64,000 bases of DNA. Source: Phycisphaerae bacterium (GTDB lineage: Bacteria; Planctomycetota; Phycisphaerae; Phycisphaerales; SM1A02). The notes under the pieces are model-generated. The model searched no databases, had not been told where the DNA came from, and saw only the letters and a list, made by a program, of their open reading frames with translations. Shown here piece after piece: positions 1 to 7,186 of the stretch (the stretch's first letter is position 1; the number at the start of each line of letters is the position of its first letter). Location of the stretch: contig JABIWU010000003.1 in assembly GCA_018701395.1 (NCBI GenBank), forward strand, positions 16,467-80,466, in the 5' to 3' direction. Both the position numbers and the translations under genes were made by a program.

Positions 1-533
1 GTAACAACGGAGCATGTCAATTCAGATGGATTCATGCTGAGCCAATCGGAAACGATATGACCTGCGAGCGTTTCCATGTTTGTGCGAGCAAGGTCGTGAA
101 TCTTCGGTTTCAAAGAGATAACGTCGTTTGCAGAAACGGCGAAGCTTGGTCGGTCAACTTTTTTGCCATTTACAAGAACATGACCGTGTACAACCATTTG
201 GCGTGCTGCCCAGATTGTGCGGACAAACCCTGCGCGACGAAGCACGTTGTCAAGTCGTTGCTCTAAAAGTTGGAGCAGCACTTCGCCGGTGTTGCCGCGA
301 AGTCGACTTGCTTGTGCAATGTAACGACGGAATTGTTTTTCAAGAATGTTGTAGTGGTAACGTAACTTCTGTTTTTCTACAAGTCGAACACCATAATCTT
401 TAAGCCGACGACCGCGAAAGCCGTGTGGTCCTGGAGGAGTAAGCTGGCGCTTAGCAGTGTGCTTTGGGATATCCGCAATTGGAACACCAACGCGACGAGA
501 GAGTTTGACTTTTGGTCCAAGATAACGAGCCAT
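1..533 (-). CDS. rpsD: 30S ribosomal protein S4, 3' end cut by window edge
   Basis: Small-subunit protein S4, a primary 16S rRNA binder that nucleates assembly of the 30S body. Reading leftwards from the ATG at 533 gives MARYLGPKVKLSRRVGVPI, a typical S4 start, then the conserved GPHGFRGRRLKDYGVRL stretch and the S4 RNA-binding domain (QRLDNVLRRAGFVRT, HGHVLVNGKKVDRPSF) from about residue 95. About 177 residues are visible; the family has about 200, so only the C-terminal tail is missing. The N-terminus lacks the zinc-binding cysteines of some S4 proteins. No clear Shine-Dalgarno precedes the ATG, and the rpoA/rpsK genes that often neighbour rpsD are not upstream. Confidence 0.96.
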   Translation of the reverse strand, partial: MARYLGPKVKLSRRVGVPIADIPKHTAKRQLTPPGPHGFRGRRLKDYGVRLVEKQKLRYHYNILEKQFRRYIAQASRLRGNTGEVLLQLLEQRLDNVLRRAGFVRTIWAARQMVVHGHVLVNGKKVDRPSFAVSANDVISLKPKIHDLARTNMETLAGHIVSDWLSMNPSELTCSVV

Positions 534-569
534 ACAAATTACCGATTCTGAAAAACGTCACCCAGAGCA

Positions 570-588
570 GCGATCGACCATCGATTGC
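570..588. repeat. Inverted repeat in the rpsD upstream region
   Basis: Two 8-base arms (GCGATCGA at 570-577 and TCGATTGC at 581-588) separated by three bases, with one mismatch that would be a G-U pair in RNA. It lies 37-55 bases upstream of the rpsD start, so it could be a hairpin in the rpsD leader or an operator. The rest of the gap 534-927 shows no tRNA, no recognisable gene and no clear promoter; short ORFs in it have no supporting features. Confidence 0.35.
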
Positions 589-927
589 AAACCCTAAAGT
601 GGGTGTGGAACGGCGAATTAGACCACAAAAACACTGATTTCGCAACCCATATGGTGGTAGTTCGTGGCATTTCTCTTGTACGTCCGATAATCTGCCTGCG
701 GGATTCTGCTCTGATTTGGTACTCAGCATTCGCATTTAATCGTAAAGAGGGTATCTACGTAGTTCATTATCTTCTCGAGGAGTTTGTTGTAGCAGTTATT
801 GAGGGTGTAAGACACATCTTCAACGTTATTGGATGTACATAAGGTATGTAGTAGATTCGAGTCTCAAGCGTTGTACGTATGAGTGCCGATAGAAATTGGC
901 GGGACACCAGAAGAAAAGGTAGTACAC

Positions 928-1188
928 ATGCTAGAAACAACAGTTGATTATTGGACATGCATTGAATTGGCAGAAGCGCTTGAGCAAACTATGCGGAATG
1001 ACCTTTGGCCTACCGCCGACAGGATTGCAGAAACGGCATCTCGTATTTCGAACAAACCTGAAGAACTTGTATCAGCGTTAGCAAAATATAATATTCAAAA
1101 AGCGGCGATTGACGCTGCAGATGGCGTAGCAAACACGACTGTTACGACTATCTCTCCAGATACAACCCAGTTTTCAAAAGCGGGTTAA
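928..1188 (+). CDS. Small protein of unknown function
   Basis: An 86-residue soluble, acidic protein that I do not recognise. It is mostly predicted helix (WTCIELAEALEQTMRNDLW, ADRIAETASRISNKPEELV), followed by a Thr/Ser-rich tail. No signal peptide, membrane segment or cysteine pair is visible. The ATG at 928 is preferred because GAAGAAAAGG ends eight bases before it; a GTG at 883 in the same frame would add 15 residues but has no ribosome-binding site. It stands alone between the divergent rpsD and the convergent PurF-like gene. A short hairpin with a T-rich tail overlaps its stop codon, consistent with a monocistronic transcript. Confidence 0.55.
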   Translation: MLETTVDYWTCIELAEALEQTMRNDLWPTADRIAETASRISNKPEELVSALAKYNIQKAAIDAADGVANTTVTTISPDTTQFSKAG

Positions 1189-1200
1189 ATTTGTCTTTTT
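1164..1200 (+). terminator. Possible intrinsic terminator overlapping a stop codon
   Basis: AACCC at 1164-1168 can pair with GGGTT at 1182-1186, with an internal TTTT/AAAA pairing possible, followed by a T-rich stretch (TTTGTCTTTTT). It begins inside the last codons of the small upstream gene. The stem is short, so this is tentative. The remaining gap to 1329 shows nothing else. Confidence 0.4.
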
Positions 1201-1329
1201 GTTTCTTGTAGCACAGTACGAGAGTCGAACAATACCATCTACAATTTTGCTTCCTGCTCCGCTAGTAATGTTAATTGTGGAGTTTGCAAAGAAGAACAGA
1301 GAATCTGGAATGAGCATTGATGCTGAACT

Positions 1330-3231
1330 TTAATACGCACGTTTCTCTTCATCGCCAGAATGCCAATTAATAAATGCTCGATTGACGACAGCATTTCCGC
1401 CTGGTGTTGGGTAATTTCCAGTGAAATACCAATCGCCGGTGTACTCCGGCATGGCTGCGAGAAGTCCGTCAACATCTTGGTATATCACGTCAAGTTTCCC
1501 GTTCCAATCCAGATCTTTTGGATGAACGAGTTCTGCAATTTTCGTAGAAATTTCTTTCAATGAAAATTGCTCGTACAAAGCCTTAACCTGATTTTGTATT
1601 TGAAGAACTGGAAGTTGCTCTTGCTCTTGGCATTTCGCGGCAATTTCATCTAATAGCGCAGCATTCCCCGCTTCATTCGTTAGTGTAACGGCAGCTTCAA
1701 AAGCAATGAACTTACCAATTTGGCTCATGTCAATTCCATAACAATCAGGGTACATGATTGGTGGCGCAGAACTGACGATGACAATGCGTTTTGGGTTCAG
1801 CTGGGACAAACTTGTAATGATAGATTCACGAAGTGTTGTTCCGCGAACAATCGAATCGTCCATAACTACTAATGTGCCATCTTTTTCTAAAAGCCCACGA
1901 GTGATGTCGTAAATATGCGAAACGAGATCTCGTCGAGCAGCATCATGCGTAATAAATGTGCGTAATCGCTGATCTTTATGCGCAATTAGTTCTGCTTTCA
2001 CTCGCGTGTTATTTAATTTGGATAAGTCGTTTCGTGTTACAGAGCCATCTTGAATTTTGTCCCAGATCAAGTCAGCCTCAGTGCACCGAAGAGCACCACC
2101 GACTGCTTCAAGTAGCCCTAGGAAACATGTTTCAGCGGTATTTGGGACGTAACTAAAAAGGGCATTGTCTAAATCTTTGCCAAGGACACGCATAATTCGG
2201 GGTGCGAGATTTGCTCCAAGTCGCTTGCGTTGTTTGTAGATTAAAGGATCGTTACCTCGACTGAAATAAATGCGTTCGAATGAGCATTGTCTTAGTTCAA
2301 GTGGCGTTGTAAATTCAGTAGTATTAATAGTACCGTCTCGTTTGATAACAACTATGTGGCCAGGAGGAATTTGTTGAATTTCGTCGGGGTCAACATCGAA
2401 TACATTTGCAAGTGCACCCCGTTCTGAGGCACATGCAACGACGTCATCATTTATGTACATGAAAGCAGGGCGAATTCCGGCAGGGTCACGGCAAATGAAG
2501 GCGTCGCCGTTTCCAATAATTGAAGCGAACACATATCCGCCATCCCAATATTGCGCAGCTTTTTTTAACATTCTTCCAAGGTCGAGTTCTTGTGAAACTT
2601 TTACAGCAAGTTTTCTTCCTTCAAGATTGCTATGTTTCTTAATGAGCCGTTCATGCTCGTCATTAAGGAAGTGGCTGATTTTTTCAAGAATGACCTGGGT
2701 GTCGTTGTCGCCAACTGGATCAAGGCCATACTCAACGAGTTTAGCAAACAACTCGTTTGAATTGGTCATATTAAAATTGCCTGCAAGCGCAATGTTACGA
2801 CTAGCAATATTACTTTTGCGGACAAAGGGGTGACACATTGCCATTGAATTTCCAGAGTGTGTTCCGTAGCGCAAGTGCCCAAGGTATGTCTCGCCGAGGA
2901 AGCGGCAAGTTTGCTTTGCATTTAACTCTGTTTCAGCGGTTATTGCGTTGCTTAATCTTTCAGTGTCTTCTGTAATGGCATCAAAGATTCGTTCGATAGC
3001 ATTGTGCTTGTCAGAACGAACTCTAAGTAAAAATGGATCGCCTGCGGGCATATCAAACTTAACTACACCAAGTCCAGCGCCATCTTGCCCACGGTTGTAT
3101 TGTTTTTGCATGAGCAGATAAGTTTTTCGGAGTCCCCATGCAGCGTCACCGTACTGCTCTTGGTAGTAGTGCAGTGGCTTTCTAAGCCGTACAAAGGCAA
3201 GGCCGCATTCGTGGGTTAGTCGGTCACTCAT
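1330..3231 (-). CDS. purF: Amidophosphoribosyltransferase-like protein (long PurF type)
   Basis: PurF transfers ammonia from glutamine to PRPP, the first committed step of purine synthesis. The N-terminus MSDRLTHECGLAF places the catalytic cysteine at residue 9 after a short removable propeptide. A class II glutamine amidotransferase domain follows (KQYNRGQDGAG, FLGETYLGHLRYGTHSG), then a phosphoribosyltransferase domain with the PRPP motif VVMDDSIVRGTT near residue 455. About 633 residues is much longer than classic PurF (about 470-510); it resembles the long PurF-like proteins I know from Bacteroidetes. A TTG at 3255 would add eight residues, but the ATG at 3231 matches the family start. 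The gene follows ahcY after 41 bases and is probably co-transcribed. Whether this is the only PurF of the genome cannot be seen. Confidence 0.85.
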   Translation of the reverse strand: MSDRLTHECGLAFVRLRKPLHYYQEQYGDAAWGLRKTYLLMQKQYNRGQDGAGLGVVKFDMPAGDPFLLRVRSDKHNAIERIFDAITEDTERLSNAITAETELNAKQTCRFLGETYLGHLRYGTHSGNSMAMCHPFVRKSNIASRNIALAGNFNMTNSNELFAKLVEYGLDPVGDNDTQVILEKISHFLNDEHERLIKKHSNLEGRKLAVKVSQELDLGRMLKKAAQYWDGGYVFASIIGNGDAFICRDPAGIRPAFMYINDDVVACASERGALANVFDVDPDEIQQIPPGHIVVIKRDGTINTTEFTTPLELRQCSFERIYFSRGNDPLIYKQRKRLGANLAPRIMRVLGKDLDNALFSYVPNTAETCFLGLLEAVGGALRCTEADLIWDKIQDGSVTRNDLSKLNNTRVKAELIAHKDQRLRTFITHDAARRDLVSHIYDITRGLLEKDGTLVVMDDSIVRGTTLRESIITSLSQLNPKRIVIVSSAPPIMYPDCYGIDMSQIGKFIAFEAAVTLTNEAGNAALLDEIAAKCQEQEQLPVLQIQNQVKALYEQFSLKEISTKIAELVHPKDLDWNGKLDVIYQDVDGLLAAMPEYTGDWYFTGNYPTPGGNAVVNRAFINWHSGDEEKRAY

Positions 3232-3272
3232 TCGAAGTGCAAATGATACAAGCAAACATTCGTACTAGGTGA

Positions 3273-4772
3273 TTAATACCGGTAATGCTCTGCTTTGTAA
3301 GGACCTTCAACTGGTACATCGATATACGAAGCTTGCTCAGGTGTGAGTTTCGTTAACTTTACACCGAGTTGATCAAGGTGCAATCGAGCAACCATTTCGT
3401 CAAGTTTCTTCGACAAAGTGTACACCTTATGTTCGTAACTACTGTAGTTGGAGTGTAATTCCATCTGTGCGAGTACTTGATTTGTAAATGAGTTGCTCAT
3501 CACAAAACTTGGGTGTCCTGTTGCACAACCAAGGTTTAGAAGACGGCCTTCTGCAAGCACAATAATGGAGTGCCCATCGTTAAATTTCCATTCATCAACT
3601 TGTGGTTTAATGTTGATTTTTTCAATGCCATCAAGGTTCTCAAGTCCAGCCATGTCAATTTCATTGTCAAAGTGACCAATGTTGCCAACGATCGCGTTGT
3701 GTTTCATTCTCGTCATATGGTTAGCGGTTATAACGTTGAAATTGCCTGTAGTAGTTACAAAGACATCAACATCGCCGACGACCTCTTCGAGTCGGACCAC
3801 CTCGTATCCTTCCATCGCTGCTTGAAGCGCACAGATTGGATCGATTTCACTTACTAACACCCGGCAGCCCTGCCCCTTGAGTGCTTGGCAACACCCCTTG
3901 CCAACGTCTCCATATCCAGCAACGAGTGCAACTTTGCCTGCAAGCATAACATCCGTTGCTCGCATAATGCCGTCAACACAAGAGTGCCGGCAACCGTACA
4001 GGTTGTCAAATTTACTTTTTGTAACAGAGTCGTTTACATTTATAACAGGGAATAACAAGGTGTTGTTGTTTGCCATTTGGTACATTCGGTGGATACCAGT
4101 TGTTGTTTCCTCGCTAACACCGTTAATTTCAACTGCGTATTGTTCCCAAAACTTTGCATTGCAAGCTTGTACATCGGCGAGTAAGTCGAGAATAATTCTT
4201 TCGTCATCGCTGTCAGCAGTATCCCTGCATGGCACAGTTCCTGATTTGTTAAATTCAACACCTTTATGAATGACGAGCGTTGCATCACCACCATCGTCAA
4301 GAATGAGGTTTGGAGTTTTTCCTTCACCCCAATGCAGAGCTTGGAACGTGCACCACCAATATTCTTCGAGGGTTTCGCCTTTCCACGCAAATACTGGAAT
4401 ACCTTGTGGGTTGTCAAAAGTACCGTTTGGTCCAACAGCAACAGCAGCAGCAGCATGGTTTTGAGTTGAGAAAATATTACAACTTGCCCAACGAACCTCA
4501 GCGCCAAGGGCGACGAGTGTCTCAATAAGGACAGCGGTTTGAATTGTCATATGCAATGAGCCAGTAATTCGTGCGCCAGTTAATGGTTTTGATTCGCCGT
4601 ACTGCTGGCGAAGTGCCATTAATCCAGGCATTTCATGTTCAGCAATATCGATTTCTTTGCGACCAAAGGCGACAGTCTCTGCTGAAAGATCAGCAACTTT
4701 AAAGTCGCACGGAGCGAAAAGGTCTAGGTTTGTGTTGAGAAATGTTGACATGGTTGGTGCTTCTGTTGACAC
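3273..4772 (-). CDS. ahcY: Adenosylhomocysteinase (S-adenosylhomocysteine hydrolase)
   Basis: NAD-dependent enzyme that splits S-adenosylhomocysteine into adenosine and homocysteine, relieving product inhibition of methyltransferases. Family hallmarks are visible: [17 protein letters not shown], the [23 protein letters not shown] segment around the substrate lysine, the NAD-binding GYGDVGKG motif, and the C-terminal [10 protein letters not shown]. The reading frame is open far upstream, but the start is best placed at GTG 4772 because AGGAGAAGG lies just before it. That gives 499 residues, slightly longer than most bacterial forms. The PurF-like gene follows on the same strand. Confidence 0.95.
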   Translation of the reverse strand: MSTEAPTMSTFLNTNLDLFAPCDFKVADLSAETVAFGRKEIDIAEHEMPGLMALRQQYGESKPLTGARITGSLHMTIQTAVLIETLVALGAEVRWASCNIFSTQNHAAAAVAVGPNGTFDNPQGIPVFAWKGETLEEYWWCTFQALHWGEGKTPNLILDDGGDATLVIHKGVEFNKSGTVPCRDTADSDDERIILDLLADVQACNAKFWEQYAVEINGVSEETTTGIHRMYQMANNNTLLFPVINVNDSVTKSKFDNLYGCRHSCVDGIMRATDVMLAGKVALVAGYGDVGKGCCQALKGQGCRVLVSEIDPICALQAAMEGYEVVRLEEVVGDVDVFVTTTGNFNVITANHMTRMKHNAIVGNIGHFDNEIDMAGLENLDGIEKINIKPQVDEWKFNDGHSIIVLAEGRLLNLGCATGHPSFVMSNSFTNQVLAQMELHSNYSSYEHKVYTLSKKLDEMVARLHLDQLGVKLTKLTPEQASYIDVPVEGPYKAEHYRY

Positions 4773-4849
4773 TGTGCCTTCTCCTGTATTGGCGTTTTTG
4801 CGAATTGATTCATCCATATATCCGGATTGTCGGATAAAGTCGCATTGTA
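4773..4849 (-). promoter_or_regulatory. ahcY leader with Shine-Dalgarno, hairpin and possible promoter
   Basis: Reading the minus strand, a TACAAT hexamer (plus-strand positions 4844-4849) could be a -10 box; no good -35 was found. The resulting leader of about 65 bases holds a 6-bp hairpin (TATCCG at 4819-4824 pairing with CGGATA at 4831-4836) and the strong Shine-Dalgarno AGGAGAAGG before GTG 4772. The hairpin is too small to be called a SAH riboswitch. Confidence 0.35.
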
Positions 4850-4936
4850 GCGGAGAATGCTTTTTTGGAGTGCGAAATCCTCTGATTTTAGGTATCATAG
4901 AGTGCTTCAAATGCACTTTTACTTAAGGAAAGACCA

Positions 4937-5335
4937 GTGGCTGACACATTCCCTTGCAAAATCGTAACTCCCACCCAAGAATGCTTCGATGGCGAAGCAA
5001 CATATGTTTCATTTCCTTCATGGGATGGGCAATATGGCATGATGAAGGGGCTCGCTCCACTTCTGTCAACGCTCGCCCCAGGCACACTTCGAATTGACAC
5101 AGCAAATGGTTCAAACTTGTACCTCATCGAAGGCGGATTCGCTCACGTTGATGGCAACGGATTATCACTTGTAACAGAAGGCGCAATTCCTGTAGATGAA
5201 TTAAATCTTGAAGAAGCAAAAGCAGAGCTCGCTGAGGCAAATGCTCGTGTGACTTCCGGCGGCAAAGATCAAGTTGCAGTTGAACGTGCTCAAAAAATCG
5301 CAACCGCAAAAGTAGCTCTTGCTAGTAAGTCATGA
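4937..5335 (+). CDS. atpC: F-type ATP synthase epsilon subunit
   Basis: Epsilon subunit of the F1 rotor stalk, which couples rotation and can inhibit ATP hydrolysis. The N-terminal beta-barrel domain is clear (FPCKIVTPTQECFDGEATYV, LAPLLSTLAPGTLRI, FAHVDGNGLSLVTEGAI), followed by the C-terminal helical hairpin with a run of Glu/Ala residues and 132 residues in total. Translation begins at GTG with AAGGA a few bases before. The usual partner atpD is not upstream: the preceding gene is the divergent ahcY, so this atpC is separated from the rest of the ATP synthase operon and is instead linked to scpB by an ATGA overlap. Confidence 0.9.
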   Translation: MADTFPCKIVTPTQECFDGEATYVSFPSWDGQYGMMKGLAPLLSTLAPGTLRIDTANGSNLYLIEGGFAHVDGNGLSLVTEGAIPVDELNLEEAKAELAEANARVTSGGKDQVAVERAQKIATAKVALASKS

Positions 5336-6021
5336 CCAGGCACGAGAGTTTGGAAAATTCAAAAAATTTAGAAACACCCTGCGCAACGCTACCGCTTGAA
5401 CAACGCATTGAAGCGTTGCTATTTGCTAGCGAGAGATCGCTTTCAGAAACAAAAATTAAAACAGTGCTCGGTTATGAAGATGAAGATGCAACAAAGAAAA
5501 TCAAAGAAGCAATTGATGCATTAAACAGTTCATACGATTCTAATTCAAGGGCATTTAAAATCGAACGAATAGCTGGCGGTTTCAGAGTAATGACTCGCGA
5601 GGAACTTGCTCCGCTTGTTTCTCGATTGCATGCTGAACGCCAACAGCAAAAACTATCTCAAGCAGCACTTGAAACACTCTCTATTCTTGCATATAGACAA
5701 CCAGTAATGCGTGCAGAAATCGAAGTAATTCGTGGCGTCGCTTGCGGGGAAGTTCTTCGTGGATTGATGGATCGTCGTCTCGTAAAAATTGTTGGTCGTG
5801 CTGAAGAACTCGGAAGACCAATGCTTTACGGCACGACCAAAGAATTTCTCAATATATTTGGGCTTGCAAATTTAAAAGATTTGCCAGATGTGCAAGGGCT
5901 TGTGCGAGAGCCTTCTTGGAAACCAGCCAAGCGGGTTGAAGAAACCGAAAGCAACGACGAATCTCCCGAATCCCCCGAATCCCCCGAATCCCCAGAAGTG
6001 GCTGAACAAACCGCTGAATAA
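5332..6021 (+). CDS. scpB: Segregation and condensation protein B
   Basis: ScpB is the winged-helix partner of ScpA and SMC in chromosome condensation. The tandem winged-helix core is visible: LEQRIEALLFASERSLS, then KLSQAALETLSILAYRQPVMRAEIE and the conserved RGVACGEVLRGLMDRRLVKIVGR with ELGRPMLYGTTKEFLNIFGL. The start overlaps the atpC stop (ATGA). The 229 residues include an acidic, disordered C-terminal tail made of repeated Ser-Pro-Glu units, which family members usually lack in this exact form. scpA is not adjacent. Confidence 0.92.
   Translation: MTRHESLENSKNLETPCATLPLEQRIEALLFASERSLSETKIKTVLGYEDEDATKKIKEAIDALNSSYDSNSRAFKIERIAGGFRVMTREELAPLVSRLHAERQQQKLSQAALETLSILAYRQPVMRAEIEVIRGVACGEVLRGLMDRRLVKIVGRAEELGRPMLYGTTKEFLNIFGLANLKDLPDVQGLVREPSWKPAKRVEETESNDESPESPESPESPEVAEQTAE
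5962..5997 (+). repeat. Four tandem 9-bp units in the scpB 3' end
   Basis: Units TCTCCCGAA, TCCCCCGAA, TCCCCCGAA and TCCCCAGAA lie head to tail and encode repeated Ser-Pro-Glu. Because the unit is nine bases, slippage would change the tail length without a frameshift. Confidence 0.85.
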
Positions 6022-6036
6022 AGTTCGATACTAGCG

Positions 6037-6049
6037 TACTATTTGGGGG
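6037..6049 (+). promoter_or_regulatory. Putative -10 box abutting the DUF58 start codon
   Basis: TACTAT at 6037-6042 ends seven bases before ATG 6050, so the predicted transcript would begin at or next to the start codon. The 12-base string CTAGCGTACTAT recurs in front of the mscS-like gene at 58259-58270 with the same spacing to its ATG. Confidence 0.45.
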
Positions 6050-7186
6050 ATGCAAAAGCACACAAAATCAATACATCCAACAATAGTTTTTGTTGTGTTA
6101 CTTATGTTAGTCGCACCTTCTGCATTTTTTCAAGGCAAAAATTTACCGATGTGGCTTTTTGGAGCAATGGTTATAACGATGGTTATGACTTTTGTTTGGA
6201 CTAAAATTGTATTGAAGGGGATTTCTGTTCGACGCATTATTCTCGAGCCAGCGAAAGTTGGCGAGCCCTATGTTGTACGGTACGAAGTTAAAAATACATC
6301 AAAGTGGATCGCTGGTTTTAGTTTATGGATTGAGGAACAACAAACGAAAGATTCGACTTGGCAGAGGCACTTTAGAAAAGCACGAGGTTGGATAATGGAA
6401 GTTGGTTCAGGCGAAACTGTCCATGGAGAGGCAATCTTCTGGCCGACAAGCAGGGGGGAAGCAACCTTTAAATTCATCCGAATAACAACAAGTTTCCCAT
6501 TTGGAATGGTGCGCTCTTCAAAATTATTTCATCAAGATGTTGTTGTGCTAGTTAAACCAGAAGTAAAGGTACTACGACCCTCTGTTTTGAATGCAATAGT
6601 TTCAAGTGGCCCTCTCGGGCAACGAAGTAATCGACGAGGTCGAGGCGGTGATGATTTTTTTGGGTTGCGTGAACTAGTAGGCGGCGATCGTTTGGGCGAC
6701 ATTGCTTGGAAAGCATCTGCTAGACGTGGCGAATTAGTCTGTATTCAACGATCTAGACCAGCATTGCCTAGAGTTCGAATTGTCCTCGATTTGACAACGC
6801 CCACCTCAGCGCTGAATTGGGAAAGCGACGTAAGGAAACTAGAAGAAGACGCGATTTCATTATGCGCATCTTTAGTGGTTGAAGCAGTTCGGCAAGAGCA
6901 AGAGGTTGCCTTGTCAGTTTTAGGTTTTTCGATTCAAGGTGTAGATAGTTTCCACAGCAGTCAAAGGCATGTGAGTCGTCTTTTGTCTTCTTTAGCGAGA
7001 ATACAATTAGACAATACGCGCGAGCCAATTCAATTGCGCGCGCTTGCAAGCATGAAACAATCTGGACTAGTTGTTATCCGTCCAGACCGATCTGAACCAA
7101 TTCGTTCTATTAAAGATGCGTGGTATTTTACAGCCCCGCAATTTAAGGAATTGCAACGTAGTGCAGAGAGGAGCGAGTCGGCATGA
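6050..7186 (+). CDS. DUF58 domain protein
   Basis: A 378-residue membrane-anchored DUF58 protein. Two N-terminal membrane segments (about residues 8-28 and 32-52) precede a cytoplasm-facing or periplasm-facing beta-rich part, and the family signature appears at about residues 198-230: GRGGDDFFGLRELVGGDRLGDI, then AWKASARRGELVCIQ. Such proteins commonly sit beside a MoxR ATPase and a TgpA-like transglutaminase; here the transglutaminase follows with an ATGA overlap, but no MoxR gene is nearby. The molecular role of DUF58 proteins is not settled. The start codon is preceded by a -10-like box rather than a Shine-Dalgarno. Confidence 0.85.
   Translation: MQKHTKSIHPTIVFVVLLMLVAPSAFFQGKNLPMWLFGAMVITMVMTFVWTKIVLKGISVRRIILEPAKVGEPYVVRYEVKNTSKWIAGFSLWIEEQQTKDSTWQRHFRKARGWIMEVGSGETVHGEAIFWPTSRGEATFKFIRITTSFPFGMVRSSKLFHQDVVVLVKPEVKVLRPSVLNAIVSSGPLGQRSNRRGRGGDDFFGLRELVGGDRLGDIAWKASARRGELVCIQRSRPALPRVRIVLDLTTPTSALNWESDVRKLEEDAISLCASLVVEAVRQEQEVALSVLGFSIQGVDSFHSSQRHVSRLLSSLARIQLDNTREPIQLRALASMKQSGLVVIRPDRSEPIRSIKDAWYFTAPQFKELQRSAERSESA

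Noticed and set aside
585..842. 85-residue open frame in the rpsD upstream gap
   Set aside because: No ribosome-binding site, no recognisable pattern, and it lies in a region better read as the upstream regions of two divergent genes.
4040..4525. Long minus-strand frame inside ahcY
   Set aside because: It is an alternative frame of ahcY, which has complete family motifs.
4773..4849. SAH riboswitch in the ahcY leader
   Set aside because: Only a single 6-bp hairpin is present; the conserved multi-helix SAH aptamer cannot be built from this short leader.
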